A stretch of DNA of 64,000 nucleotides from an uncultured Clostridia bacterium. GTDB taxonomy: Bacteria; Bacillota; Clostridia; Oscillospirales; Ruminococcaceae. Made by a program: the position numbers and the translations under genes. Below, one piece after another: positions 42,815 to 50,247 of this stretch (the first letter of the stretch is position 1; each line of letters opens with the position of its first letter). The DNA lies in contig CAMCOD010000005.1 of the NCBI GenBank assembly GCA_945876435.1, positions 1 to 64,000 of the forward strand, read 5' to 3'. Under the pieces are notes generated by a model. That model searched no databases. It was given only the letters and a program-made list of their open reading frames with translations, and had not been told where the DNA came from.

Positions 42815-44112
42815 TATTTACCCTCCTTATCCTTAGGGAAACATACGGGACATTCACCGCGCATATGGGCTTCAAATTCCGCTCTGCGGTGTTTCAGGCA
42901 GGAATCCAAGGCTGTGCAGGCCGCCTGGCCAAGACCGCAGGAGGAAGCGAGAGCCATTGTTGCGGACAAGCGCTCCAAACGTTCGAAGTCCTCTTCCGTA
43001 GCCGTACCCTTCGCAAATTTAGTCAGAATATTATGGACATGACGGTTGCCTTCCCGGCAAGGTGTACATTTACCGCAGCTTTCGTGGATGAAGAATTCAC
43101 ATACTTTCAGCAGGTAGTCAATGATGCACATATCCTCGTCCAGAACCACAAGCGCTCCGGAGCCAACGCTCAAGCCCTCTTTCTTCAGCGCTTTGGCAGT
43201 ATATGGCGTATCCAGCTGTTCCGGGAAACCGATTGGACCGGACTGACCACCCAGATGATAGAATTTCAATTCTTTGCCGTCAGCGATGCCGCCGCCGAAC
43301 TCTTCGTCATAAATCAGGTCGCGGAGCGTTACATGACCAAGACCCACTTCCACAACCTTGCGGTTTACGCTGTTGCCGCAGATGGAAACCAGCTTGGAAC
43401 CACCGTCTCCTTCGCTGCCCAGCTCCGCAAAAGCCTTGCCTCCCATCTCCACAATCAGCGGAACATCGGCAAAGGACTCAACATTGTTGACCAGCGTTGG
43501 CTTGCTGAACAGACCAACTTCCGCCAGATGAGGCGGTTTTACACGGGGACGGCCGGTTTTGGACTCAATGGAGTTCAGAAGGCCGGAGTTTTCACCGCAA
43601 ACATAGGCGCCGGCGCCGCTTACCACATGGATCCGGAAGCTGTAGCCGGAATTGCAGATATTGTCACCCAGATAGCCGGCTTTTTCACAGGCTTCCAGAG
43701 ACTCTTTGAATTTTTCCTGAATAATGCGGTACTCACCGCGGATATAAATGTAACCGTCCTGAGAGTTAAACACATAACCGGCGATGATCATGCCTTCAAT
43801 GATGCTCATCGGGTCGTCCTTCAGCAGCAGTTTATCCTTAAAGGTACCCGGTTCCCCTTCATCCGCGTTGCAGACGATATATTTTGGCTCCCCTTCAATA
43901 TTGTAGAGCTGTTTCCACTTCTTTCCCGCCGGGTAAGCAGCGCCGCCGCGTCCCAGCAGGTTTGCGTCCAGCATTTCATTGATGATTTCCATTTTTTCCA
44001 TGGTCAAAGCCTTTTTCAAAGCGCTGAAACCACCCATGGAAACATAGTCCTCGACGGACTGTGGATTGATTTTGCCGGCACGTTTGCTCAGCAGGGATAA
44101 TGATTTGGACAT
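42814..44112 (-). CDS. hydB: NuoF-like hydrogenase subunit (NADH/FMN)
   Basis: 432 residues. FMN/NADH-binding region GRGGAAYPAGKKW and CNADEGEPGTFKDK near the N-terminus, GAGAYVCGE, and the [4Fe-4S] motif ESCGKCTPCREG with a later Cys in SCGLGQAACT. It oxidises NADH, or reduces NAD, for HydA. HydB of well-studied electron-bifurcating enzymes is about 600 residues, with an N-terminal thioredoxin-like [2Fe-2S] domain and a C-terminal 2[4Fe-4S] domain. Both are missing here. Confidence 0.92.
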   Translation of the reverse strand: MSKSLSLLSKRAGKINPQSVEDYVSMGGFSALKKALTMEKMEIINEMLDANLLGRGGAAYPAGKKWKQLYNIEGEPKYIVCNADEGEPGTFKDKLLLKDDPMSIIEGMIIAGYVFNSQDGYIYIRGEYRIIQEKFKESLEACEKAGYLGDNICNSGYSFRIHVVSGAGAYVCGENSGLLNSIESKTGRPRVKPPHLAEVGLFSKPTLVNNVESFADVPLIVEMGGKAFAELGSEGDGGSKLVSICGNSVNRKVVEVGLGHVTLRDLIYDEEFGGGIADGKELKFYHLGGQSGPIGFPEQLDTPYTAKALKKEGLSVGSGALVVLDEDMCIIDYLLKVCEFFIHESCGKCTPCREGNRHVHNILTKFAKGTATEEDFERLERLSATMALASSCGLGQAACTALDSCLKHRRAEFEAHMRGECPVCFPKDKEGK

Positions 44113-44147
44113 GGTATCATTCCTTTCCTTCCGATTCTGGATGGGAA

Positions 44148-44630
44148 TTAAGCATTGCGAAGATTCTGGATGATTTCTTTGATTTTTTCTTCGGTCAGAT
44201 TGCCATGGGTTCTTCCCTGAACACGAATCACCGGACCGATGTCACAGTAACCGTTGCACGGCATATACTGAACGGAAAACAGGCCGTCCGGGGTGGTTTC
44301 ACCAACCTTGATCCCCAATTCCTTTTCCAAAACAGCAACAACACGGTCGGACTTGGACGCATAGCAGGGGGCGCTGTTGCAAACTTCGATGACATATTTG
44401 CCGCGTGGCTTTGTCTCCAGCATTGCATAGAAGGTCAGAATGTCATACATCTGGACGTGGGACAGACCTACGCGGTCGGCAACAAGATTTGCGGTTCTTT
44501 CATCAATGTAGTTCTGCGGAGAAAGATCCTGCAGCTTCAGCAAAATGGCCAGCAGATTTTCTTTGCAGGCACCATTTTCTTCAACAACTGCCAGGATCTC
44601 TTCATCGGAGAAATGTTTCAGCATATTCAT
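44148..44630 (-). CDS. hydC: NuoE-like hydrogenase subunit ([2Fe-2S])
   Basis: 160 residues with a helical N-terminus and a thioredoxin-like [2Fe-2S] domain. The ligands are visible as C-x4-C in VCNSAPCYA and C-x3-C in MPCNGYCDIGPV. It links NADH/FMN chemistry in the NuoF-like subunit to the hydrogenase. First gene of the operon, 35 bp before hydB. Confidence 0.93.
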   Translation of the reverse strand: MNMLKHFSDEEILAVVEENGACKENLLAILLKLQDLSPQNYIDERTANLVADRVGLSHVQMYDILTFYAMLETKPRGKYVIEVCNSAPCYASKSDRVVAVLEKELGIKVGETTPDGLFSVQYMPCNGYCDIGPVIRVQGRTHGNLTEEKIKEIIQNLRNA

Positions 44631-44723
44631 ACCTCCATCTGTTTCTTCAGTTGATCCATGCTGTTTTCTGTAAATCCACTTTCCGTCATAGCATCACAAT
44701 AAACAACATAACTATCAAGGTAA

Positions 44724-44753
44724 ATTATACAATCATTACCCTATAATAGTCAA
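44724..44753 (-). promoter_or_regulatory. Sigma-A promoter of the hydrogenase operon
   Basis: TTGACT (complement of 44748-44753) and TATAAT (44724-44729) with an 18-bp spacer, about 95 bp before hydC. I saw no clear Rex palindrome (TTGTTAA-N4-TTAACAA) around it. Confidence 0.75.
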
Positions 44754-45011
44754 GATTTAAGCGTTGTATCTAAAAGTTTTCACCGTTTTGGCAGAATTTT
44801 CAGAAGTATTTTCTGTGTTTTTGTACAAGTAACATCCTTTTAATTAATCTTAGAAAATATCTTTTCTTAACATTTCAAATAAAAGACTAACATAACCTTC
44901 TCTTATTCCCCATGGACCAGCAAAAATCAACAGCTTTTTTATTCCCAACTTTCTGCTTTTGTTCATATTGTTTATTCTTGACCCATATAACGATTTTTTT
45001 ATCGTTTTCTA
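44754..45011. other. AT-rich divergent spacer, no gene seen
   Basis: This 258-bp stretch lies between the divergent hyd and feo promoters. It has T-runs and poor coding character on both strands. A 60-codon minus-strand frame (44887-45069) has no ribosome binding site and would run through the feo promoter. I see no RNA gene or convincing hairpin. Confidence 0.6.
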
Positions 45012-45041
45012 TTGACACCCTGCCAGTTAGCGAAGTATAAT
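45012..45041 (+). promoter_or_regulatory. Sigma-A promoter of the feo operon
   Basis: Perfect TTGACA (45012-45017) and TATAAT (45036-45041), 18-bp spacer. Confidence 0.85.
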
Positions 45042-45060
45042 CATGTAAGCATAAGCTAAC
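45026..45060. promoter_or_regulatory. Candidate metalloregulator operator at feo
   Basis: GTTAGC (45026-45031) and GCTAAC (45055-45060) form a perfect inverted pair around the -10 box. GTAAGCATAAGCTAAC at its right end is itself a near-palindrome. The TTAGC/GCTAA half-sites recall DtxR/IdeR/MntR-type operators. Position over the -10 and start site suits an iron-dependent repressor; the regulator itself is not in the window. Confidence 0.5.
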
Positions 45061-45106
45061 ATCAACCATTTTTGTTCTATTATTTTTCCGACAAGGAGGC
45101 TTTTTT

Positions 45107-45340
45107 ATGACATTAGATCAGGTTCAGCCCGGATATGGCGGGATCATCACCGCTGTAGGCGGAGAGGGCGTCCTGCGCCGTCGTCTGCTGGATATGGGAT
45201 TAACGCCGAAAACCCGGGTACAGGTTCGCAAAGTGGCCCCCATGGGCGACCCCATTGAGCTGTTTCTGCGCAGCTATGCTCTCACGATCCGTCAGGAGGA
45301 AGCGGCTAAAATCCAAGTTCAGGAGGTGCAGAAATTATGA
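45107..45340 (+). CDS. feoA: Ferrous iron transport protein A
   Basis: 77-residue SH3-like FeoA. RRRLLDMGLTPKTRVQV and GDPIELFLRSYALTIRQEEA are the family core. It supports the FeoB channel at the cytosolic side of the membrane. AAGGAGG precedes the ATG; the stop overlaps the feoB start by four bases. Confidence 0.95.
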   Translation: MTLDQVQPGYGGIITAVGGEGVLRRRLLDMGLTPKTRVQVRKVAPMGDPIELFLRSYALTIRQEEAAKIQVQEVQKL

Positions 45341-47349
45341 ACATTCTCTTTGCTTTGGCCGGAAATCAGAACTGCGGAAAAACCACGCTGTTTAACCGCC
45401 TGACCGGCAGCAACCAGCATGTGGGCAACTTTCCCGGTGTTACGGTTGAAAAGAAAGAAGGCGTCATTCGCGGTCATAAAAATTGCGTGATCGTTGACCT
45501 TCCGGGTATTTACTCCCTGTCTCCCTATACGTCAGAGGAAGTTGTAACCCGGGATTTCATATTGAACGAACATCCAAACGCCATTATCAATATTGTTGAT
45601 GCCACAAACATCGAGCGAAACCTGTATCTGTCCTTACAGCTTGTGGAGCTTGGACTCCCGATGGTCATCGCTCTTAATATGATGGATGAGGTTCGGGCCA
45701 GCGGCAACACCATACGGGTCAAAGAGCTGTCAAAAAACCTGGGTATCCCCATCGTTCCCATCTCCGCGGGCAAAAATGAAGGCATCGACGAATTGGTTGA
45801 TGTAGCGATCCAGGTGGCACAGGAGCGTATTCTTCCGAAAAAAACAGACTTCTGCTCCGGCGAGGTTCACCGCACGATCCACGCCATTGCTCATATGATC
45901 GAGGACCACGCACAGGCAATTGATGTCCCCGCCAGATTTGCTGCGACAAAGCTGATTGAAAACGATGAATCCGTAGTCGCCTCCCTGAATCTGACGGAAG
46001 AAGAACTGCACATTGTTGAGCACCTGGTCAAGGATATGGAACACCATATCGGCATGGATCATGACGCCGCATTGGCGGATATGCGTTACACCTTTATTGA
46101 AAGCGCCTGCAAGGATACGGTCATCCGCCATCAGGAATCCCGGGAGCAGCTTCGCTCTGAGAAAATCGACCGACTGCTCACCCATAAATACCTGGGTATC
46201 CCCATCTTTTTGGGCATTATGCTGCTGATTTTCTGGCTGACTTTCGGCGTGATCGGCACAAGACTTCAGGACTGGCTGGATCTGGGGATCAGCGCCGCCA
46301 CAGACGCTTTGTCCAACCTGATGATACAGTCCCATGTCAGCGATTGGCTGCATGCGCTGGTCATCGACGGCATTTGTGCCGGCGTCGGCAGCGTTCTGTC
46401 TTTCCTGCCGCTGATCGTTCTGCTGTTCTTCTTCCTGTCTTTGCTGGAGGACAGCGGTTATATGGCCCGTGTTGCTTTCGTTATGGATAAGCTGCTGCGA
46501 AAAATCGGACTGTCCGGCCGTTCCTTTGTACCCATGCTCATTGGCTTCGGTTGCAGTGTCCCAGCCATTATGGCTACCCGCACCCTGCCCAGCGAACGCG
46601 ACCGCAAAATGACCATTGTTTTAACGCCATTCATGTCCTGCAGCGCAAAACTTCCCATTTATGGTATGATTACCATGGCCTTTTTCCCCAAATCCGCTCC
46701 GCTTGTTATGGTCAGCATCTATGTGATCGGCATTATCGTAGCCATCCTGTCCGGCCTGTTGCTGAAAGGTACAATTTTCAAAGGAAATCCGGTTCCCTTT
46801 GTAATGGAACTTCCGGCTTACCGGATTCCTTCCCCCCGCACCGTTCTTCTGCTTATGTGGGAAAAAGCCAAGGACTTTTTAAAGAAAGCCTTTACCATTA
46901 TCTTTGTGGCCTCCATGCTGATCTGGTTCCTGCAAAGCTTTGACTGGACCTTTAACATGGTCGCAGACAGCTCAAAGAGCATCCTGGCCTCCATCGGCTC
47001 TGTGATTGCTCCTCTGTTTGTGCCCATCGGCTTTAACGATTGGAGAGCATCAACTGCTCTGATCACCGGCATCACAGCCAAAGAATCGGTTGTCAGCACC
47101 CTGACCATTCTGACCGGCGCAGCCTCGGATGCCCAGCTCAGTTCCATTTTGTCCGGCATTTTCACTCCTCTTTCCGCATTCTCTTTCCTGGTATTTACTG
47201 TTTTGTACATGCCCTGTGTTGCTGCCTTTGCCGCCACGAAGAGAGAGCTTGGCTCCATGAGAGCCGCTGTAACCACAGCTCTGTTCCAAACTGGCACAGC
47301 TTACTTGGTTGCTTTTGTGATTTATCAAATTGGCAGTCTTATTTTCTAA
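45337..47349 (+). CDS. feoB: Ferrous iron transport protein B
   Basis: 670 residues. The N-terminal G domain has GNQNCGKTTLFNRLTG (8-23), VTVEKKEG, DLPGIYSLSPYTSEE and ALNMMDEV. A GDI-like helical domain precedes the membrane part. The membrane part contains the two Gate motifs, including FGCSVPAIMATRTL with its conserved Cys. It imports Fe2+ under anoxic conditions. Co-transcribed with feoA and a Cys-rich accessory gene. Confidence 0.97.
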   Translation: MNILFALAGNQNCGKTTLFNRLTGSNQHVGNFPGVTVEKKEGVIRGHKNCVIVDLPGIYSLSPYTSEEVVTRDFILNEHPNAIINIVDATNIERNLYLSLQLVELGLPMVIALNMMDEVRASGNTIRVKELSKNLGIPIVPISAGKNEGIDELVDVAIQVAQERILPKKTDFCSGEVHRTIHAIAHMIEDHAQAIDVPARFAATKLIENDESVVASLNLTEEELHIVEHLVKDMEHHIGMDHDAALADMRYTFIESACKDTVIRHQESREQLRSEKIDRLLTHKYLGIPIFLGIMLLIFWLTFGVIGTRLQDWLDLGISAATDALSNLMIQSHVSDWLHALVIDGICAGVGSVLSFLPLIVLLFFFLSLLEDSGYMARVAFVMDKLLRKIGLSGRSFVPMLIGFGCSVPAIMATRTLPSERDRKMTIVLTPFMSCSAKLPIYGMITMAFFPKSAPLVMVSIYVIGIIVAILSGLLLKGTIFKGNPVPFVMELPAYRIPSPRTVLLLMWEKAKDFLKKAFTIIFVASMLIWFLQSFDWTFNMVADSSKSILASIGSVIAPLFVPIGFNDWRASTALITGITAKESVVSTLTILTGAASDAQLSSILSGIFTPLSAFSFLVFTVLYMPCVAAFAATKRELGSMRAAVTTALFQTGTAYLVAFVIYQIGSLIF

Positions 47350-47377
47350 CGCTGTTTTATTCAAAGGAGGTGTCCAG

Positions 47378-47548
47378 ATGTCCCCTGCTGATGTTGTTAT
47401 TCTCATTCTTTTGGCAGTTGCCTTTGTTTTTGTCTTGCGCAGTCTTCGCAAGCAGAGAAAGAACGGTGGTTGTCCGGGAGGCTGCTCTGGCTGTGCTCAT
47501 TCCTGCTCCTGCTGCAGCAAAACACCGGAAAACAACGAGGAAAAATAG
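47378..47548 (+). CDS. FeoB-associated Cys-rich membrane protein
   Basis: 56 residues from the ATG at 47378, chosen for the AAAGGAGG eight bases upstream. One N-terminal membrane helix (ADVVILILLAVAFVFVL) and a basic turn are followed by GGCPGGCSGCAHSCSCCSK, with six cysteines. This is the FeoB_associated layout found next to feoB in Firmicutes. A role in handing over or sensing Fe2+ is inferred from position. The operon terminator follows 21 bp later. Confidence 0.9.
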   Translation: MSPADVVILILLAVAFVFVLRSLRKQRKNGGCPGGCSGCAHSCSCCSKTPENNEEK

Positions 47549-47569
47549 CCAATATTCCTAAAATTTACT

Positions 47570-47600
47570 GCCCGCTGCTGAACAGCAGCGGGCTTTTTTC
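47570..47600 (+). terminator. Terminator of the feo operon
   Basis: GCCCGCTGCTG / CAGCAGCGGGC, 2-nt apparent loop (so the top pairs open), followed by TTTTTTCTT. Confidence 0.92.
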
Positions 47601-47657
47601 TTGATAAGCCGTGATAATTTGATGATTTTCAGCAAAAATACCGCTTTTTCCCTACCC

Positions 47658-47686
47658 TTGACAAGATAAGCGTTTCATTGTATGGT
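47658..47686 (+). promoter_or_regulatory. Sigma-A promoter of the vanW-dlt cassette
   Basis: Perfect TTGACA (47658-47663) and TATGGT (47681-47686) with a 17-bp spacer; about 40 bp before the vanW ATG. Confidence 0.75.
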
Positions 47687-47727
47687 AAGATTACAATATT
47701 TAGAAATTGAAAGGCGACTTGATCATC

Positions 47728-48573
47728 ATGGCACGAAAACTGTTTTGCCAGTATGGCCCTCTCTGCTATTGGCTTTCGTTGAAAAAAGAATACTTGCTGC
47801 GGGATATCCATCAGCTTTGTTCCGGAAACACCTACGCAAAGCAGCTGCAGCCGGAGCAGCCACTTCCCTGTGTGATCAAAGGACATCTCTCTCCTTTGAT
47901 CCGCCGGCTTCATGGGGTAGATATGCGGCTGCAGAAAAACAAAGTCCATAATCTGCGCCTGGCTGCCGCGAAAATAAACGGCATTGTGATCCAGCCGGGA
48001 GAATGCTTCTCCTTTTGGAAACTGGTGGGACCTACAACCGCAAAACGTGGCTATCTGGAGGGGCTGACCATTTCCGGAACTGCTTTGACCTCCGGCGTAG
48101 GCGGCGGATTATGCCAACTGGCTAACTTGATTCATTGGCTGGTGCTCAACAGTCCCCTGGAAGTCACCGAGCTGCACCACCACTCTGACACCCTTTTCCC
48201 GGATGAGCAGCGTCGGGTGCCGTTTGGCACGGGAACCTCCGTTTTCTATAAAAATGTGGACTATCAATTTAAAAACACAACGGATCAGCCAGTCCAGCTT
48301 CTTCTGTGGCTTACCGATACAGACCTTTGCGGTGAACTGCGCTCGACAAAGCCCTTCCCGCTGAAATACCGCATTGTGGAAGAAAATCATCATTTTCAGC
48401 AGGAGCCCGACGGTTATTACCGCATCAGCCAAATCTACCGTCTTGCCATTGATCCAGACACACGACAGGTGCGGAACAAGGAGCTGGTACTGAACAATCA
48501 TTCCAAAGTTATGTATGACCCGGCTCTGATCCCGCCGGAGCAGATACGAAGCGAGGCGATTTCATGTTCTTAG
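47728..48573 (+). CDS. VanW-family protein
   Basis: 281 residues from the ATG at 47728; a TTG seven codons earlier is also possible and neither has a strong ribosome binding site. The VanW core is clear: IVIQPGECFSFWKLVGPTT, GVGGGLCQLANLIHWLVL, LHHHSDTLFPDEQRRVPFG and GTSVFYKNVDYQF. No signal peptide or G5 domains, so it is the short, apparently cytosolic type like enterococcal VanW, whose biochemical role is unknown. It overlaps the following DltA-like gene by 10 bp, which ties it to D-alanine activation. No other van genes are present. Confidence 0.9.
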   Translation: MARKLFCQYGPLCYWLSLKKEYLLRDIHQLCSGNTYAKQLQPEQPLPCVIKGHLSPLIRRLHGVDMRLQKNKVHNLRLAAAKINGIVIQPGECFSFWKLVGPTTAKRGYLEGLTISGTALTSGVGGGLCQLANLIHWLVLNSPLEVTELHHHSDTLFPDEQRRVPFGTGTSVFYKNVDYQFKNTTDQPVQLLLWLTDTDLCGELRSTKPFPLKYRIVEENHHFQQEPDGYYRISQIYRLAIDPDTRQVRNKELVLNNHSKVMYDPALIPPEQIRSEAISCS

Positions 48574-49949
48574 AGCGGTTTTATGAGAATATGCGCCAAA
48601 ACCCCCAAAAAATCGCCGTCCAACAGGGTGAACACACCCTTAGCTATCAGCAGCTTTGGCAGGAAGCCTGCTCCTTAGCCGCTTTTCTTCAGGAAGAGGG
48701 GCGTTCCCCGGTTCTGGTCTATGGCCATAAGCATCCCCGGATGATCATTTCCCTCCTGGCCTGCTTGCTCTGCGGCCGCCCCTGGGTCCCCTGCGACCAT
48801 TCTCTGCCCATCGGGCGAATGGCTGAAATCGCCCGGCTTTGCAAGGCGGAACTGCTTTTGCTGCCGGAGGAAGCGCCTCAACCCCTATCTCTGCAAAAAG
48901 TCAAGACAATGACATGGGAGGATATTCCAAACAGCCTTACCTGGACACCACCTGCTTATCATAAGGTCACTGTCGCTTATATCATGTTCACTTCCGGCAC
49001 CACCGGACAGCCAAAGGGGATTCCCATTTCCATTGGGAATGTGGAAAACTTCGCGGCCTGGCTCCTATCCCACCAGGAACTTGCGGCTCCGGCTCAAAGA
49101 GTGGTAGTCAATCAGGCCAATCTCTCTTTTGACCTTTCCGTGGCGGATTGGTGCGCGGCCCTGTTAAGCGGCGGCACACTTCTTCTGACAACAAAGGAGG
49201 AGCAGTTTCAACTTGGTCGCTTTTTCCAGCAAGTCCGTCAGCATCAGGGGGCTCTTTTGGTCTGCACGCCCACCTTTCTGCGGCTTTGTCTGTGCGACCG
49301 CAGTTTCTGTGCACAGTCTCTCCCTTCTCTGCAAGCCGTTTTTCTCTGCGGCGAGCCTCTTTCGGTTCCTACGGCGGCACAGATGAAGCAGCGTTTCCCC
49401 TCCTTGAGCCTATTCAATGCCTACGGACCGACCGAAGCTACTTGTGCGGTCTGCGGGCTGTTGATTCAGCCGCAGCATCTCTCTCAGCAACAGCTTCCGG
49501 TGGGGGATCTGTCCCATGCCGCCGTGACAATTACGCTGAAAGATGGAGAGATTTATCTGGATGGCGACTCCGTTTTTAAAGGTTATGTGGGACAGCCGCC
49601 CTTGCAGGGGCCTTATCCCAGCGGAGATTTGGGCTTTATCGAAAACGGCCTGCTATATTGCTCCGGGCGCCGGGATAGTCAGATAAAATATCTGGGATAC
49701 CGCATTGATTTGGAGGAGATCCGACAAGTGCTGGAGAAACTTCCGGGGATCCAACAGGCTGTAGTCACAGCGCAACGGGATGCCAATGGAACCGTCCGCC
49801 GCTTGGCTGCTTATATCACACCCAGCCTGGACGGTGAAGTTTTGCGCTTGCAGCTTAGAGAAAAGCTCCCTTCCTATATGGTGCCCAGCCTCTTTCTCCC
49901 TATGGAGCAGCTCCCCCTTTCTTCAAATACCAAAGCAATAACGAGGTGA
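48564..49949 (+). CDS. dltA: DltA-like D-alanine:carrier ligase
   Basis: 461-residue AMP-forming ligase. Core motifs: YIMFTSGTTGQPKGIPIS, NQANLSFDLSVADW, LCGEPLSVPTAAQM, FNAYGPTEATCAVCG and CSGRRDSQIKYLGYRIDLEE. The C-terminal catalytic Lys is in SSNTKAITR. The CGE segment and overall layout fit DltA, which activates D-alanine and loads it on DltC. It is about 40 residues shorter than usual DltA, and the C-terminus stops just after the Lys. Downstream dltC is 4 bp away. dltB and dltD are not beside it. Confidence 0.85.
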   Translation: MFLERFYENMRQNPQKIAVQQGEHTLSYQQLWQEACSLAAFLQEEGRSPVLVYGHKHPRMIISLLACLLCGRPWVPCDHSLPIGRMAEIARLCKAELLLLPEEAPQPLSLQKVKTMTWEDIPNSLTWTPPAYHKVTVAYIMFTSGTTGQPKGIPISIGNVENFAAWLLSHQELAAPAQRVVVNQANLSFDLSVADWCAALLSGGTLLLTTKEEQFQLGRFFQQVRQHQGALLVCTPTFLRLCLCDRSFCAQSLPSLQAVFLCGEPLSVPTAAQMKQRFPSLSLFNAYGPTEATCAVCGLLIQPQHLSQQQLPVGDLSHAAVTITLKDGEIYLDGDSVFKGYVGQPPLQGPYPSGDLGFIENGLLYCSGRRDSQIKYLGYRIDLEEIRQVLEKLPGIQQAVVTAQRDANGTVRRLAAYITPSLDGEVLRLQLREKLPSYMVPSLFLPMEQLPLSSNTKAITR

Positions 49950-49953
49950 CCCT

Positions 49954-50178
49954 ATGGAACAGCTCATCAAGGATATTTTAGTTGATGCCTGCGGCAGCGA
50001 ACAGGTGTTGGAAGACGGCGTAGACCTTTTGGATTCCGGACTTTTGGATTCTCTGGCCTTTATCAATCTTTTGATGGCCTTGGAGGATGAAGGGATCGAC
50101 ATCCAGCCCACTCAAGTGGATCGAAACTGCTTCCGTACCGTTGAGGGAATCATTGACCTTGTAAAAAAGCTTCAATAA
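49954..50178 (+). CDS. dltC: DltC-like D-alanyl carrier protein
   Basis: 74-residue acyl-carrier-type protein with the phosphopantetheine site DSGLLDSLAFINLL (Ser33), close to the DltC motif. Preceded by GAGGTGACCC within the dltA 3' end. It would carry D-alanine as a thioester from DltA to an unknown acceptor. Last gene of a three-gene unit; a terminator follows after 20 bp. Confidence 0.88.
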   Translation: MEQLIKDILVDACGSEQVLEDGVDLLDSGLLDSLAFINLLMALEDEGIDIQPTQVDRNCFRTVEGIIDLVKKLQ

Positions 50179-50196
50179 GATATCAAAAATATCAAA

Positions 50197-50232
50197 CAGA
50201 AAGGCCTTCCGCTTTTGGCGGAAGGCCTTTCT
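50197..50232. terminator. Bidirectional terminator between dltC and thrS
   Basis: AGAAAGGCCTTCCGC / GCGGAAGGCCTTTCT around a TTTTG loop. The T-runs are short (CTTTCT), but the stem is long and separates convergent operons. Confidence 0.75.
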
Positions 50233-50247
50233 CACGAAATAATATTC

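Noticed and set aside
44630..44760. Rex-binding site upstream of the hydrogenase operon
   Set aside because: Only fragments such as TTGTTTA are present; no TTGTTAA-N4-TTAACAA palindrome could be read.
44887..45069. 60-codon minus-strand frame in the hyd-feo spacer
   Set aside because: No ribosome binding site, overlaps the feo promoter and operator, and low-complexity AT-rich sequence.
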